Shown: positions 43,659-52,633, numbered from the stretch's first letter. The stretch is DNA of 52,633 bases from Acidobacteriota bacterium (GCA_016870995.1 VFZU01000030.1:1-52633), one strand, 5' to 3'. The notes: generated by a model not told the origin, from the sequence alone. Program-made: numbers and translations.

Positions 43659-45959
43659 CTATTTTATGGCCATGGTGACGCCGGATTGGGAATCGACGCC
43701 GCCGACGTTGACGATGACAGGGACTGCGGCTCCCGCCGGTGCATTGGAGGGGATCGAGAGGTTGATCTGTAAGAGGCCGGGAACGCTGAAGGGGGGCGAG
43801 ACGGCACTGATGATGGAGGCGGCGATGCCGCCAACGGTAGCGCTGACAAGCCCGGAGGGAGTAATGACCGAGGAAGTGCCGGTCAAGGTGGATGCGGCCG
43901 TGGTTGGATTCGAGACGCTGGCGTTGGTGGCGCCAATTCCGCTGACGTAGAGTACCGCGATGCCGCCCTTGAGAGCAGGGTTAGCATTGGAGTTGAGCGT
44001 GTAGTCGTTGGTGGGGAGATTGTAGTTGAGAATCGCGCCCTGGCCGCGGCCAGAAGCATCGGTAGTGTAGACTCCTGGCGAGGTAGGCGCGACCGTGAGG
44101 GACACCGGCTGCGAGGCGAGGCCGTTGTAGCTGAGAATCAAGTCGGCAGAGGTACCGCTGATTCCATAAGGAACGATGCAGCTCACCTGATTGGCGCTCG
44201 TGTAGAGCACGGGCGCTGAGATGCCCCCGACCGTGATCGAAGTGGCAGGGCCGGTTGTTGGGAGTGCGTTCGGAATTTGCGGAGCCGGGGCCGCTGGATT
44301 AAACAGAGTAAGACTGGTTGGGCCGAGGCCGAGACCAAAGATGGTGATGATCTGGCCGGGCGAGATCGTGCCCTGGTTGTAGCTTGCAGAATCTACAACG
44401 GCGTTGACTTGTGGACGCGGGCCGTAAACCTGGAATTGCGCTTCGCTTGAGGTGCCTCCTCCAGGATTGGGTGTGGTGACCGCCATGCGGAGATACCCAG
44501 GATTGAGCAAGAAAGATGCGGGAACCGTGACAAGGATGGCGTTTTCTCCCACTTGTCGCGCAGTCAGGTTGCCCTGCAATCCGACAGAACCAGCGACACC
44601 CGTAATCGCTCCAGTCGTCGCGTTGATTGAAAGACCAGGAGGGAGCCCGGTTGCAGACCAGGTCACCGGGTTTGTATTGCCTACGACAGCTGCGTTGTTT
44701 CCGTTGGGGTAGGTGCTGCTCAGCGTGCCTGCCACCAATGCCGCGGTTGGACCCGTGACGCGAAGTGAGGCTGAGGACGTCGGCATGACGTTCATCTTGA
44801 ATGGCATGTAGGCGCTGGCAGTGATCGGCGAAGTGGAGTCTTCTACTTGAAGGGTGAAGTAATAGGTGCCAGCGGCGGTTGGGGTGCCGACGATTTGATT
44901 GCCACTGAGCGTCAGGCCCGCAGGAAGTGCTCCGATCACTAGTGTCCATGTGTAGGGTGTCGTTCCACCGGCGGCAGACAGCGTGACTGCCGTGTACGCC
45001 GAACTCACGGTACCGGCGGGAAGCGGTGAGCCCATCGGGATGCGCAACGTGGAAGCGGTACTTGGATAGACAGGAATGTAGAACGATTCTGAAGCAGAAG
45101 TCAGACCTTCGGTCGCCGTAATCGTGGCCTCGGTGGTGAATCCCGTTGCAGCAACGGTGGAGTTGGCAAAGAAGCTCTCGCCGTAGAGAGTGACGAAGCT
45201 CTGAGTCGACTGCTGGATGACCCCAAGAGGCCAGGTGCTGAAAACATTGGGAGAGGCCGCAACCACGTTGAGAGTAATGGGCAGGGTAAGAGTGGGGTTT
45301 GCTGTGCCAGTGGATTTGATCGTGATGTTGGCGGTGTAAGAGCGCGGCGCGAGACCAATGGGATCGACACTGACCGTAATGGAGTTGAACAAGCCGGCCA
45401 AAGTGATGTTGCCTGTCGGAGTGACGCGAAGCCAGGGAGCGCTCTGGACGCTTAAAGTGGCCGGGGTAGCCGAGCCGGTGTTCGACAGGATAAAAGTGGA
45501 ACTCAGTTGGGGATTACCCGTGACCGGTTGGCTTGTGGTGTAGCTGAAGGTGAGGGCGGTGGGCGAAACCGTAATCGTGGGTGGCGGCGTACCGATCACC
45601 AAAGTGACAACAACGGTCGCGACCGGTGGAGATAAGCCGGCAGTGGCAGTAAGGGTGATGGTCCCGGTGTAGCTGCCGGCGGCAAGGCCCGTGGGGTTGA
45701 CCTGGACACTGAGAGTTTGTGGAGCCCGGCCGCTAGAGGCCGATACAAGCAGCCAGCCGGCGAAATGCGGGGCTGCTCCGGTGACAGCAACGGTAAATCC
45801 CTGACCCGGGGGAGCACTTTGGACGCTGACAGTTTGGGGAGCCGGTAACGCGGAGGCCCCAACGGTCGCCGTAAATCTTAGCGTGGCAGCATTTGTGGTG
45901 AGGGTTTGCGCCCAGACCGCCGGAATCAGTGCGAGGAAGGCGAAAACAAGTTTTGGCAT
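43659..45959 (-). CDS. Secreted Ig-like protein with Solibacter-type TIGR03437 domain
   Basis: A 766-residue exported protein. Signal peptide M-P-K-L-V-F-A-F-L-A-L-I-P-A-V-W-A. Residues about 20-230 are two BACON/viral-type repeats (W-L-L-V-S-A-S-S-G, P-W-L-R-V-T-P), about 310-480 hold putative Ig domains (G-T-T-P-Y-T-W, L-P-A-G-L-T-L-S-G, I-V-G-T-P-T-A-A-G-T-Y), and about 530-765 match the TIGR03437 C-terminal region (S-P-G-Q-I-I-T-I-F-G-L-G, N-Q-V-S-C-I-V-P-Y-G, Y-V-S-G-I-G). This domain is a hallmark of Solibacter-type genomes. Likely surface or secreted; ligand unknown. Confidence 0.85.
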   Translation of the reverse strand: MPKLVFAFLALIPAVWAQTLTTNAATLRFTATVGASALPAPQTVSVQSAPPGQGFTVAVTGAAPHFAGWLLVSASSGRAPQTLSVQVNPTGLAAGSYTGTITLTATAGLSPPVATVVVTLVIGTPPPTITVSPTALTFSYTTSQPVTGNPQLSSTFILSNTGSATPATLSVQSAPWLRVTPTGNITLAGLFNSITVSVDPIGLAPRSYTANITIKSTGTANPTLTLPITLNVVAASPNVFSTWPLGVIQQSTQSFVTLYGESFFANSTVAATGFTTEATITATEGLTSASESFYIPVYPSTASTLRIPMGSPLPAGTVSSAYTAVTLSAAGGTTPYTWTLVIGALPAGLTLSGNQIVGTPTAAGTYYFTLQVEDSTSPITASAYMPFKMNVMPTSSASLRVTGPTAALVAGTLSSTYPNGNNAAVVGNTNPVTWSATGLPPGLSINATTGAITGVAGSVGLQGNLTARQVGENAILVTVPASFLLNPGYLRMAVTTPNPGGGTSSEAQFQVYGPRPQVNAVVDSASYNQGTISPGQIITIFGLGLGPTSLTLFNPAAPAPQIPNALPTTGPATSITVGGISAPVLYTSANQVSCIVPYGISGTSADLILSYNGLASQPVSLTVAPTSPGVYTTDASGRGQGAILNYNLPTNDYTLNSNANPALKGGIAVLYVSGIGATNASVSNPTTAASTLTGTSSVITPSGLVSATVGGIAASIISAVSPPFSVPGLLQINLSIPSNAPAGAAVPVIVNVGGVDSQSGVTMAIK

Positions 45960-46046
45960 CGAGACTTCTCCCCCAATTGATCGGCCCCGGAATTCCGCTC
46001 AGCATTGGCCATAGCGATTTTGTAGGAATAGGCCACTGGCATTAGA

Positions 46047-48350
46047 ATGAAGAAATTACAATCCATGAGAGTTTATTGTCTGGCAATGGTTTGTCTTGGC
46101 GTCCCGGCGTTGGGATATGGACAAGCACATGACTTCAGCGGGACGGTGAAACCGCTACTCACGAAATCCTGTTCGCCGTGCCACAACGACCGGAATGCAT
46201 CCGGGAGCGTCAACATTCTGCCTTTTACGGCGGCAGGATCCATTCACGAAGCTCGTGAAGACTGGGAACGGATTGTGAACAAGGTGCGCAGCGGTGAGAT
46301 GCCACCAAAGGGGTTTCCGCGGCCGGAGCAAGCGCAGATTGAACAGTTGCTGAGCTTTGTGAAAGCGGAGTGGGACAAGGCAGATGCCAAGGTGCCTCAG
46401 GATCCGGGTCGCGTTACGGCACGGCGGCTGAATCGGGTGGAATATACGAACACGATCCGCGATTTATTTGGCGTTGAATTCCGCGCCGATCAGGACTTTC
46501 CGACCGATGACTCTGGTCATGGGTTCGACAACATCGGCGATGTGCTAACCATCTCGCCACTGCTGATGGAGAAGTATCTGAACGCCGCCGAGCGGATTTC
46601 TGCGCGGGCTTTAGGTCTTGATCCATTGCCCAAGAAGCCGATCGAAATCGAGCTGCACAGCAAAGACAAACGAATTCGCCGCGTCGCGCCGTCGTTGATC
46701 GAAGGTACGCACAGGGTGGAATGGGATGGCGAGTACGACATCGAAATCGGCCTTCCTGGCGAACGTGCAAGCGGCAAGCCGGTAGCCCTCGGCTTCTGGA
46801 TGGACGGCAAGCTGTTGCACACTCAGCTCATCGAGACGAAGCCTTCAGGTCTGGTTTACTTCAACCCTTATTCAGCGGAACGCTTCCGGCTGTTCCTGCC
46901 AGCGGGCGAGCATCGTTTCCGGGCGGGCTTTATGGATGATGAGTTTCTGAAGACGCTGCCGCCGGAAGACCTGTACAAAGACAAGAAGAACAAGTTCCTG
47001 AACATGATCAAGCTGGTGGGGCCGTTTGCGACCAAGCAGGAGCCAGCCAGCCGAAAGGCGCTGCTCACTTGCGATCCGGCGAGCGGAACAGCCTGCATCG
47101 AGAAGATTCTGGGAGGCCTCGCGCGGCGTGCATGGCGAAGGCCGGTCACGACGGCCGAGGTGAAGAGCCTGGCGAAGTTTGTGGGCCTGGCCAAGGCCGA
47201 AGGCCAGACGGCGGAGCAGGGCTTGCAGGTGGCAATGACGGCCATGCTGGTGAGCCCCCACTTTTTGTTCCGCATCGAGCGCGACCTGTACCCGAAGGAC
47301 CCGAGCCGCACACATGCGATTACGCAGTTTGAGATGGCGTCGCGGTTGAGCTACTTCTTGTGGTCTTCGATGCCGGACGAAGAGTTGCTCCGGTTGGCCG
47401 AGAAAGGGACGCTGAAGGATTCGCTCGATGCGCAGGTGAAGCGGATGCAGGCCGATGGAAGGTCGGCGGCGCTGGCGGCGAATTTCGCCGGGCAGTGGCT
47501 GGAGACGCGCAACCTGAACAGCGTCAAGCCGGACCCGAAGAAGTTTCCGGAGTGGAACCCTGAGTTGCGGGACGCCATGCAGGAAGAGACGCGATTGTTC
47601 TTTGAAGAGGTGTTGCGGAAGAATCTGACGGCCAGGACGTTTCTGGATGCGAACTTCACGTTTTTGAACGAGACGCTGGCCAAGCACTATCAGATTGAGG
47701 GCGTCAGCGGGCCCGACTTCCGGCGCGTGGATTTGAAAAGCAACCAACGCGGGGGCGTGTTGACGCATGCCAGCGTGTTGACCGTGTCGAGCTATCCGAC
47801 GCGAACCTCGCCGGTGATTCGCGGCAAGTACATTCTGCAGAATATATTTGGGGCTCCACCTCCGCCGCCTCCTCCTGATGTGCCGCTATTGGACGAAGAG
47901 AAGGTTGGGAGCAACGGACCTTTGCGCAAACAGCTTGAACAGCACCGGACGAATGCGATGTGCGCGAGTTGCCACAACCGGATGGACACGCTGGGCTTTG
48001 CGCTCGAGAATTACGATGGCACTGGCAAGTGGCGCGAGAAGGATGGCGGATTCGATGTGGATGCCTCCGGGACGCTTCCGACAGGCAAGGCGTTTGCCAA
48101 CCCTGCGGAATTGCGCATGGTGCTGGCAGGTGATATGACTGAGTTCGCGCAGAACCTGACCGAGAAGATGTTGACCTATGCGCTGGGCCGTGGCCTGGAA
48201 CGGTTTGATCGCCGCACGGTGACGGGCTTGCGCGAGAAGTGGGCCGGGGACGACTACCGGTTTCAAACGTTGATCTTTGAAGTAGTGAAGAGCTTGCCGT
48301 TTCAGACAAAGCGAGCGGAATACAAGAAGCAAGAGGTGGCCAAGAAATGA
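46047..48350 (+). CDS. DUF1592-type heme c protein (767 residues)
   Basis: An exported protein with heme motifs C42-S-P-C45-H46 near the N-terminus and C-A-S-C-H-N-R-M-D near residue 640. Domains in order are a cytochrome domain, DUF1587 (L-N-R-V-E-Y-T-N-T-I-R-D-L), DUF1595 (A-R-R-A-W-R-R-P), DUF1592 (R-L-S-Y-F-L-W-S-S, F-L-D-A-N-F-T-F-L-N-E-T), DUF1588 with a polyproline run (A-P-P-P-P-P-P-P-D-V-P) and DUF1585. Start ATG 46047; an in-frame ATG at 46065 is possible. The stop overlaps the DUF1552 start by four bases. The divergent TIGR03437 gene starts 87 bases away. Its homologue at 11889 has a large extra insertion. Confidence 0.88.
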   Translation: MKKLQSMRVYCLAMVCLGVPALGYGQAHDFSGTVKPLLTKSCSPCHNDRNASGSVNILPFTAAGSIHEAREDWERIVNKVRSGEMPPKGFPRPEQAQIEQLLSFVKAEWDKADAKVPQDPGRVTARRLNRVEYTNTIRDLFGVEFRADQDFPTDDSGHGFDNIGDVLTISPLLMEKYLNAAERISARALGLDPLPKKPIEIELHSKDKRIRRVAPSLIEGTHRVEWDGEYDIEIGLPGERASGKPVALGFWMDGKLLHTQLIETKPSGLVYFNPYSAERFRLFLPAGEHRFRAGFMDDEFLKTLPPEDLYKDKKNKFLNMIKLVGPFATKQEPASRKALLTCDPASGTACIEKILGGLARRAWRRPVTTAEVKSLAKFVGLAKAEGQTAEQGLQVAMTAMLVSPHFLFRIERDLYPKDPSRTHAITQFEMASRLSYFLWSSMPDEELLRLAEKGTLKDSLDAQVKRMQADGRSAALAANFAGQWLETRNLNSVKPDPKKFPEWNPELRDAMQEETRLFFEEVLRKNLTARTFLDANFTFLNETLAKHYQIEGVSGPDFRRVDLKSNQRGGVLTHASVLTVSSYPTRTSPVIRGKYILQNIFGAPPPPPPPDVPLLDEEKVGSNGPLRKQLEQHRTNAMCASCHNRMDTLGFALENYDGTGKWREKDGGFDVDASGTLPTGKAFANPAELRMVLAGDMTEFAQNLTEKMLTYALGRGLERFDRRTVTGLREKWAGDDYRFQTLIFEVVKSLPFQTKRAEYKKQEVAKK

Positions 48351-49693
48351 TGACCCGTAAAGCACTCTCACGGCGGACGATGTTGCGCGGCGCTGGCGCG
48401 GCGATTGCCCTCCCTGCGATGGATGCAATGGCACCCGCGTTGCGTGCCAGCCAACTGCCCGGCCCCAAGCCGGTGCGCATGGCGTTTGTCTATGTGCCAA
48501 ACGGGATCGACATGCGCAATTGGACACCTGCTGCGGATGGACCACTGACGGCTGAGCTGCCAAGGATTCTGAAGCCTCTTGAGCCGTTCAAGAAGGACAT
48601 CACCATTCTGTCGAACCTGACGCATAACGGCGGCAGAGCACTGCTCGACGGCGCCGGCGACCACGGTCGTTGCTGCGGCGGCTATCTGAGCGGCGTGCAG
48701 CCGCGAAAGACCTTTGTCGATATCAAGGCTGGCATTTCGATGGATCAGATTGTGGCCAATCAGATCGGGTCGAAGACGCGCTTTGCGAGCCTGGAACTCG
48801 GGCTTGAAGATGCACGGCAGGCGGGAGACTGCGATAGCGGTTACTCCTGCGCATACACGAACAACCTCGCTTGGCGCAGCGAAACGCAGCCGCTACCGCC
48901 GATCCTGGATCCGCGGGTGTTATTTGAAAGACTGTTTGGCACTGGCGCGGAGTTGAGCCCCGAGGCGCGGGCACAGCGGGCAAAGTATCGCCGGTCGATT
49001 CTTGATTTTGTGATGGGCGATACTCGCAAACTCGAAGCCGATCTGGGGCCGACCGACCGCCGCAAGCTCGACGAGTATTTATCGTCGATCCGCTCAATCG
49101 AACAACAACTGGAGCGGGCCGAAAAGGACAACTCGATCATCAATCCAGGCATGGACAAGCCGTACGGCGTGCCTGCCGACTTTGCCGAACACTTCAAGCT
49201 GATGACGAACATGATCACGGTGGCCTTCCAGGCGGATCTGTCGCGCGTAGTGACGTTTCTGGTGACACACGAGGGAACTTCGCGGCCCTATCGCGAGATT
49301 GGCATCGCCGACGGACACCATCCTCTAACGCACCACATGAACAAGCCGGAACTGATCGAGAAGGTAACGCAGATCAACACCTATCATGCGCAACAGTTCG
49401 CGGGCTGGGTGGAGAAGTTGAAGGCCGCCAAGGAAGGCGACTCGAATGTTCTTGAGAACTCGATGATCGTTTATGGCGCTGGGCTCAGCGACGGCAACCG
49501 CCACACCCACGAAGACCTGCCCACCTTGATCGCGGGCAATGGCGGCGGTTACATCAAGAGTGGCCGCAGAATCACGGCGCGGCGCGAGACGCCGATGTCG
49601 AATCTGTTCCTGACGATGATGGATCGGATGGGAGTTCAAGTGGATCACTTCGGTGATGCGACGGGGCGGCTGGCCGGCCTCGATCTGGCATAG
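48347..49693 (+). CDS. DUF1552 protein with Tat signal (copy 2)
   Basis: A 448-residue protein coupled to the DUF1592 gene by an ATGA overlap. The Tat signal is S-R-R-T-M-L-R-G-A-G followed by a hydrophobic stretch. Family features include V-Y-V-P-N-G-I-D-M-R-N-W, the G-D-H-G-R-C-C-G-G-Y-L-S-G loop, F-L-V-T-H-E-G-T-S-R-P and a terminal G-L-S-D-G-N-R-H-T-H-E-D-L-P segment. The His, Asp and Cys clusters could bind metal, which is inference. A nucleoside hydrolase-like gene follows within 6 bases, extending the operon. Confidence 0.88.
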   Translation: MMTRKALSRRTMLRGAGAAIALPAMDAMAPALRASQLPGPKPVRMAFVYVPNGIDMRNWTPAADGPLTAELPRILKPLEPFKKDITILSNLTHNGGRALLDGAGDHGRCCGGYLSGVQPRKTFVDIKAGISMDQIVANQIGSKTRFASLELGLEDARQAGDCDSGYSCAYTNNLAWRSETQPLPPILDPRVLFERLFGTGAELSPEARAQRAKYRRSILDFVMGDTRKLEADLGPTDRRKLDEYLSSIRSIEQQLERAEKDNSIINPGMDKPYGVPADFAEHFKLMTNMITVAFQADLSRVVTFLVTHEGTSRPYREIGIADGHHPLTHHMNKPELIEKVTQINTYHAQQFAGWVEKLKAAKEGDSNVLENSMIVYGAGLSDGNRHTHEDLPTLIAGNGGGYIKSGRRITARRETPMSNLFLTMMDRMGVQVDHFGDATGRLAGLDLA

Positions 49694-49698
49694 TTGTG

Positions 49699-50454
49699 AT
49701 GCAGACTGCAGGTGGGATGCGCCTCCCGATGGGCGTGGTGTTTGATGCCTCGTTCGGAGACAGCCTCGATGATCTCCTCGCGTTGAGTTTGCTGTATCTG
49801 CTCGATAGCAAGAATGAGTGCCGGGTGGCGGCGATGACGACCACCAAGCCGAACCTTGGGTCGGCGGGATTGTACGAGGTGTATCAAAAGCTCTATGGGG
49901 GAAGGCCCATGGCGATCGGGATGTGCACGTCGGGACAAGGTAAAGAGACGGGCTCATTGCTGGCTGCAGCCGTTGAAGGGCAGACGATCAGCGTCAAGAG
50001 CGAGATCGACACGGCTGAACCGCATGGCCTGATCCGCAATGTATTGCAGGCTTATCACGATGGCAATGCGGCGATTCTTTCAACAGGCCCGGGTGGCAAT
50101 CTGAAAGACCTCCTGGGGTTGCCGACTGCACTTCCTGTGGTGAAGTCGAAGGTGAAAGTGTTGTACGCAGCGGACGCTCCCGCGAACTGGCCGACGCCGG
50201 TTGTTAAGGTGACGGCGGAGATGGGTGCTGGATTGAATTACCAGCCAAAGGCGGAAGACTTTGCCTGGGCCGAGAAGCACCCCGTGGCGCTGGCGCTGGC
50301 TAAGGAACCGAACGCGAAGCTGAACCGCGCTGCGATGGTTGCAGTGTTAAAGGTGGTGCGAGGTGCCGAGTTCCAGGTGACGGACGCAGTGCTGCAGGAG
50401 TTGGTGGCGGCCAAGCCCGCGCCCCGGCAGCGAATGCGCTTCTTCGGTGACTAG
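49699..50454 (+). CDS. Nucleoside hydrolase-like protein with altered active-site motif
   Basis: About 251 residues, shorter than typical nucleoside hydrolases (about 310). The N-terminal calcium-site motif usually reads D-x-D-x-G-x-D-x-D-D-A; here it is F-D-A-S-F-G-D-S-L-D-D-L-L-A-L, where the second Asp is Ser and the third differs. The end has A-L-A-K-E-P-N-A-K-L-N-R-A. The start may be the ATG at 49699 or a GTG at 49696, both directly after the DUF1552 stop. No signal peptide. A hydrolase of altered specificity or a non-catalytic homologue is possible. Its stop interlocks with the convergent gene. Confidence 0.7.
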   Translation: MQTAGGMRLPMGVVFDASFGDSLDDLLALSLLYLLDSKNECRVAAMTTTKPNLGSAGLYEVYQKLYGGRPMAIGMCTSGQGKETGSLLAAAVEGQTISVKSEIDTAEPHGLIRNVLQAYHDGNAAILSTGPGGNLKDLLGLPTALPVVKSKVKVLYAADAPANWPTPVVKVTAEMGAGLNYQPKAEDFAWAEKHPVALALAKEPNAKLNRAAMVAVLKVVRGAEFQVTDAVLQELVAAKPAPRQRMRFFGD

Positions 50455-50990
50455 GCGCTGGAACCTGACCGCGTAAAGGCTGGGCTCGCGAGCAGGACGC
50501 GGAAGCGCCGCTCCCCTTCCCCGTCCTGGTAGGCACGATTGGTCGATCGGATACCGGCCAGTACATTGACGATGTAGTGCATGTAGCAATCCGCGATGCG
50601 TTCACCGGCACCGTTCGTATCGCCAGTATGAGAGGTGTTGAGCAATGCCTCAGCGTCAGGGGTATGGAGGCGCCGAACGAAACTAGTGACACCGAATGCG
50701 CGATCGACAAGATGGCCCAGCTCGTGGAGAAAGGTCTGATTCAGCGGGTCGTTTTCGCGGCTGGAAAAGATGTTTCGATTGAGGCGAATGGTACGCGTGG
50801 AAGGATCATGACCACCGCGGCGAGGATGACCACGGCGAGGCCTTGCCTCGATTAACCGCAGGCAGGCAAGGTGGCGGAAGGGAATCAGCTCGATGGTGCT
50901 GCTGAGGATCGCAATGTGTCCAGCAGTGGGCTGTTCGTCCTCATCGTCGGGCATAGTGAGCTGAAAGCCGTTGCACCAGATCATGGCCAT
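50451..50990 (-). CDS. Small HExxH zinc-protein, unknown
   Basis: A 179-residue protein from the ATG at 50990 (M-A-M-I-W-C-N-G-F), or the ATG at 50984. The frame continues to 51341 but that part is antisense to the SGNH hydrolase gene and looks like chance. The motif H-E-L-G-H-L-V-D marks a zincin-type site, with R-L-N-R-N-I-F upstream and G-A-G-E-R-I-A-D-C-Y-M-H downstream, the latter a possible third-ligand region. No signal peptide. Substrate unknown. It is divergent from the SGNH hydrolase with a 48-base gap. Confidence 0.65.
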   Translation of the reverse strand: MAMIWCNGFQLTMPDDEDEQPTAGHIAILSSTIELIPFRHLACLRLIEARPRRGHPRRGGHDPSTRTIRLNRNIFSSRENDPLNQTFLHELGHLVDRAFGVTSFVRRLHTPDAEALLNTSHTGDTNGAGERIADCYMHYIVNVLAGIRSTNRAYQDGEGERRFRVLLASPAFTRSGSSA

Positions 50991-51038
50991 ATCAACAATG
51001 TAAGCCAGAATGGTTTGACATACTAGAGGGCAATTGAA

Positions 51039-52109
51039 ATGACAACACGAAGGATGTTTCTGGGGAGCTCGGTGGCAGTAGCCTTCGGGCAGACAACGAA
51101 GCTGAATTGGAAAAACGCGCGAGAGTTGACCATCGAAGGTCAGGCTTGGACGGACACGAAAGCTGTTTATGACCGTCTGCCTGCGAGAGCGGAAGCGCTG
51201 GTACGGCCAGAAGTCTGGAATCTGAGCCGGCACTCGACAGGGATCCAGGTTCGTTTCCGGACAGATGCGACCGAGATCCACGCACGATGGAGCGTGACCG
51301 GAAAGACGCTGGCCTCGCCGAACACGGCCGGGATGGCGCATAGCGGGCTAGACCTATATGTTGTCAACGGGAAGCCACGATGGGTTGGGTTTGGGCCGCC
51401 AACGAAACACCCGACAAACGAAGTCGCACTGGTGAAAGGCATGGCCGCGGGGATGCGAGAGTACGTTCTCTATCTGCCATTGTTCAATGCGGTCGAGTCG
51501 CTGGAGGTTGGCGTGCCCGAGGGCAGTGTGATCGAAGCGACGCCGAAGCGAACCGCCAAGCCGATCTTGTTTTACGGGACCTCGATCACGCATGGTGCGG
51601 GAGCGTCGCGCGCAGGCATGACGCATGTCGCGATTCTGGGAAGACGGTTTGACCGGCCGGTGCTGAATCTGGGCTTTTCTGGCAATGGCCGGATGGAGAT
51701 CGAGATTGCACAGCTGCTGACGGAACTCGACCCGGCTGTCTTCGTGATTGATTGCTTGCCGAACATTGTTGCCGAGCAGGTGACTGCGCGGACCGAGCCG
51801 CTGGTGAAGGAGTTGAGAAAGGCAAGGCCTGACACGCCGATCCTGCTGGTTGAAGATCGGACTTACCAGGATGCGTTTCTCGTGGAGAGCAAGCGGAAGC
51901 GCAACCTTGAGAGCCGGGTCGCGTTCCGGGCCGCCTTTGAGCGGATGCGCAAAGAGAAGATCAAGGGCCTGCACTATCTCACCGGAGAACAATTATTGGG
52001 AGCCGATGGGGAAGGGACCGTCGATAGTTCGCATCCAACTGATCTTGGGTACGTGCGACAGGCAGACGCTTTTGAGAAAGCGTTGCGGCCTTTGTTGAAA
52101 GGCCGCTAG
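51039..52109 (+). CDS. SGNH/GDSL-type hydrolase with Tat-like signal
   Basis: A 356-residue exported protein. The N-terminus T-T-R-R-M-F-L-G-S-S resembles a twin-arginine signal. Residues about 20-165 are a beta-sandwich accessory domain. The catalytic domain shows block I with nucleophile Ser in F-Y-G-T-S-I-T-H-G, block II F-S-G-N-G (Gly and Asn oxyanion), and block V D-S-S-H-P-T-D-L-G with the Asp-His pair. This layout is like carbohydrate esterases and acetylhydrolases. An outside-cell deacylase role is likely; the exact substrate is unknown. Confidence 0.85.
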   Translation: MTTRRMFLGSSVAVAFGQTTKLNWKNARELTIEGQAWTDTKAVYDRLPARAEALVRPEVWNLSRHSTGIQVRFRTDATEIHARWSVTGKTLASPNTAGMAHSGLDLYVVNGKPRWVGFGPPTKHPTNEVALVKGMAAGMREYVLYLPLFNAVESLEVGVPEGSVIEATPKRTAKPILFYGTSITHGAGASRAGMTHVAILGRRFDRPVLNLGFSGNGRMEIEIAQLLTELDPAVFVIDCLPNIVAEQVTARTEPLVKELRKARPDTPILLVEDRTYQDAFLVESKRKRNLESRVAFRAAFERMRKEKIKGLHYLTGEQLLGADGEGTVDSSHPTDLGYVRQADAFEKALRPLLKGR

Positions 52110-52121
52110 TTCTCTCAGAGG

Positions 52122-52487
52122 ATGATGCACGGAAAGAAGTGCGGCGAGATGTCGTTTGAGTTGCGAAAAGAAGTGGTCGGCAAGACGTTGGTGATTGCGT
52201 TTGATGGCGAGTTTGTCCTGGGCCCAAAGCTGCGACGTTGTTCCACCAACGTGCAAAACCTGGGGGAAGTCACAGGGATTGTGGTCGATTTGACAAGTTG
52301 CAAACGAGTGGACAGCGCAGGCCTTGGAGAGCTGCTGTTGTGGTACGGAATCGCGACCAAGGCTCATCAGCGGTTGCTGCTGGCTGGCGTTTCTGACGCC
52401 GTGAGAGCCACGATGCGAATCGCCCGAGTGGATGGAATTCTATTGAGTGCCGCGGATCGGGAGGCGGCAATTGCAGAACTGGCTTAG
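52122..52487 (+). CDS. STAS-domain protein (anti-anti-sigma type)
   Basis: A 121-residue STAS protein. The hallmark phosphorylatable Ser lies in C-K-R-V-D-S-A-G-L-G-E-L; the preceding strands L-V-I-A-F-D-G-E-F and G-I-V-V-D-L-T fit the fold. It may start at the ATG at 52122 with CAGAGG directly upstream, or later at the ATG at 52149 (M-S-F-E-L-R-K-E), which gives a more typical STAS length. Such proteins act in partner-switching control of sigma factors, but no cognate kinase or sigma factor is visible here. Confidence 0.85.
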   Translation: MMHGKKCGEMSFELRKEVVGKTLVIAFDGEFVLGPKLRRCSTNVQNLGEVTGIVVDLTSCKRVDSAGLGELLLWYGIATKAHQRLLLAGVSDAVRATMRIARVDGILLSAADREAAIAELA

Positions 52488-52596
52488 GCGTCGAGTTCCG
52501 CTCGAAGATTGAGATTGCGGATCTCCCGCTCCGCGATTTTGATGGACAGCTCCCTGGGACATTTCATAGAGAAAATGTTCGAAAGGAGATGTTCGA

Positions 52597-52633
52597 TGTC
52601 GAGAGAAAACAAACACGATTCCGGGGCTGCGGA
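52597..52633 (+). CDS. Start of an unknown gene, cut by the window edge
   Basis: An ATG at 52597 with a strong AAAGGAG site at 52583-52589 begins M-S-R-E-N-K-H-D-S-G-A-A. The ribosome-binding site is the main support. No family is recognisable from 12 codons. It lies 109 bases after the STAS gene on the same strand. Confidence 0.5.

Noticed and set aside
52484-52568. Minus-strand 27-residue frame overlapping the STAS stop
   Set aside because: Too short, no ribosome-binding site, and no conservation evidence available.
1-52633. CRISPR arrays, tRNA or rRNA genes
   Set aside because: No series of regularly spaced identical repeats and no cloverleaf-like sequences with a GGTTCGAAT-type arm in suitable context were found on either strand by reading.

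Overview
The window reads as chromosomal DNA of an Acidobacteriota bacterium of the Bryobacterales/Solibacter type. The family content points there: a secreted Ig-like protein ending in a Solibacter-type TIGR03437 domain, two very large Oar-like TonB-dependent receptors with N-terminal carboxypeptidase-regulatory domains, two DUF1592/DUF1552 gene pairs, an SBBP-repeat propeller protein and many Tat- or Sec-exported proteins. Assignment rests on recognised motifs and architecture; no search was run.

Layout. 1-558: edge of an IS481-type insertion sequence and its terminal repeats, then empty DNA. 0.56-7.7 kb: M14 carboxypeptidase, propeller-phosphoesterase, HrpB helicase and a class V aminotransferase. 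7.7-9.5 kb: a tandem pair of TonB-C/Sel1 proteins, the first broken by an amber codon. 9.7-18.0 kb: a minus-strand run made of a broken agarase-like glycoside hydrolase, a DUF1592/DUF1552 pair and a broken alpha/beta hydrolase. 18.4-20.2 kb: SBBP propeller. 20.2-24.4 kb: serine recombinase remnant, two coupled small unknown genes, glnS and gltX. 24.5-30.4 kb: a TonB receptor divergent from a seven-heme TPR cytochrome. 30.4-32.8 kb: a dead toxin-antitoxin pair, myo-inositol oxygenase and fabH. 32.8-36.5 kb: SprT-like and DUF547 proteins, membrane proteins, a 39-residue exported peptide and a small unknown gene. 36.4-38.8 kb: an XRE/S24-like regulator divergent from ubiX-pheA. 38.8-46 kb: heme/copper monooxygenase-like protein, second TonB receptor, TIGR03437 protein. 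46-50.5 kb: second DUF1592/DUF1552 operon with a nucleoside hydrolase-like gene. 50.5 kb to the end: small zinc protein, SGNH hydrolase, STAS protein and the start of another gene.

Together the genes suggest a soil heterotroph investing in outer-membrane uptake (TonB receptors), periplasmic c-type cytochrome chemistry (five heme-c proteins) and carbohydrate/inositol breakdown. Two themes stand out. First, five loci carry point lesions in otherwise readable genes: TonB/Sel1 copy 1, alpha/beta hydrolase, glycoside hydrolase, serine recombinase and the toxin-antitoxin pair (both of its genes). Second, two palindromes sharing the core TGTTCTGAAA flank the genes around the XRE/S24 regulator and define a candidate small regulon.
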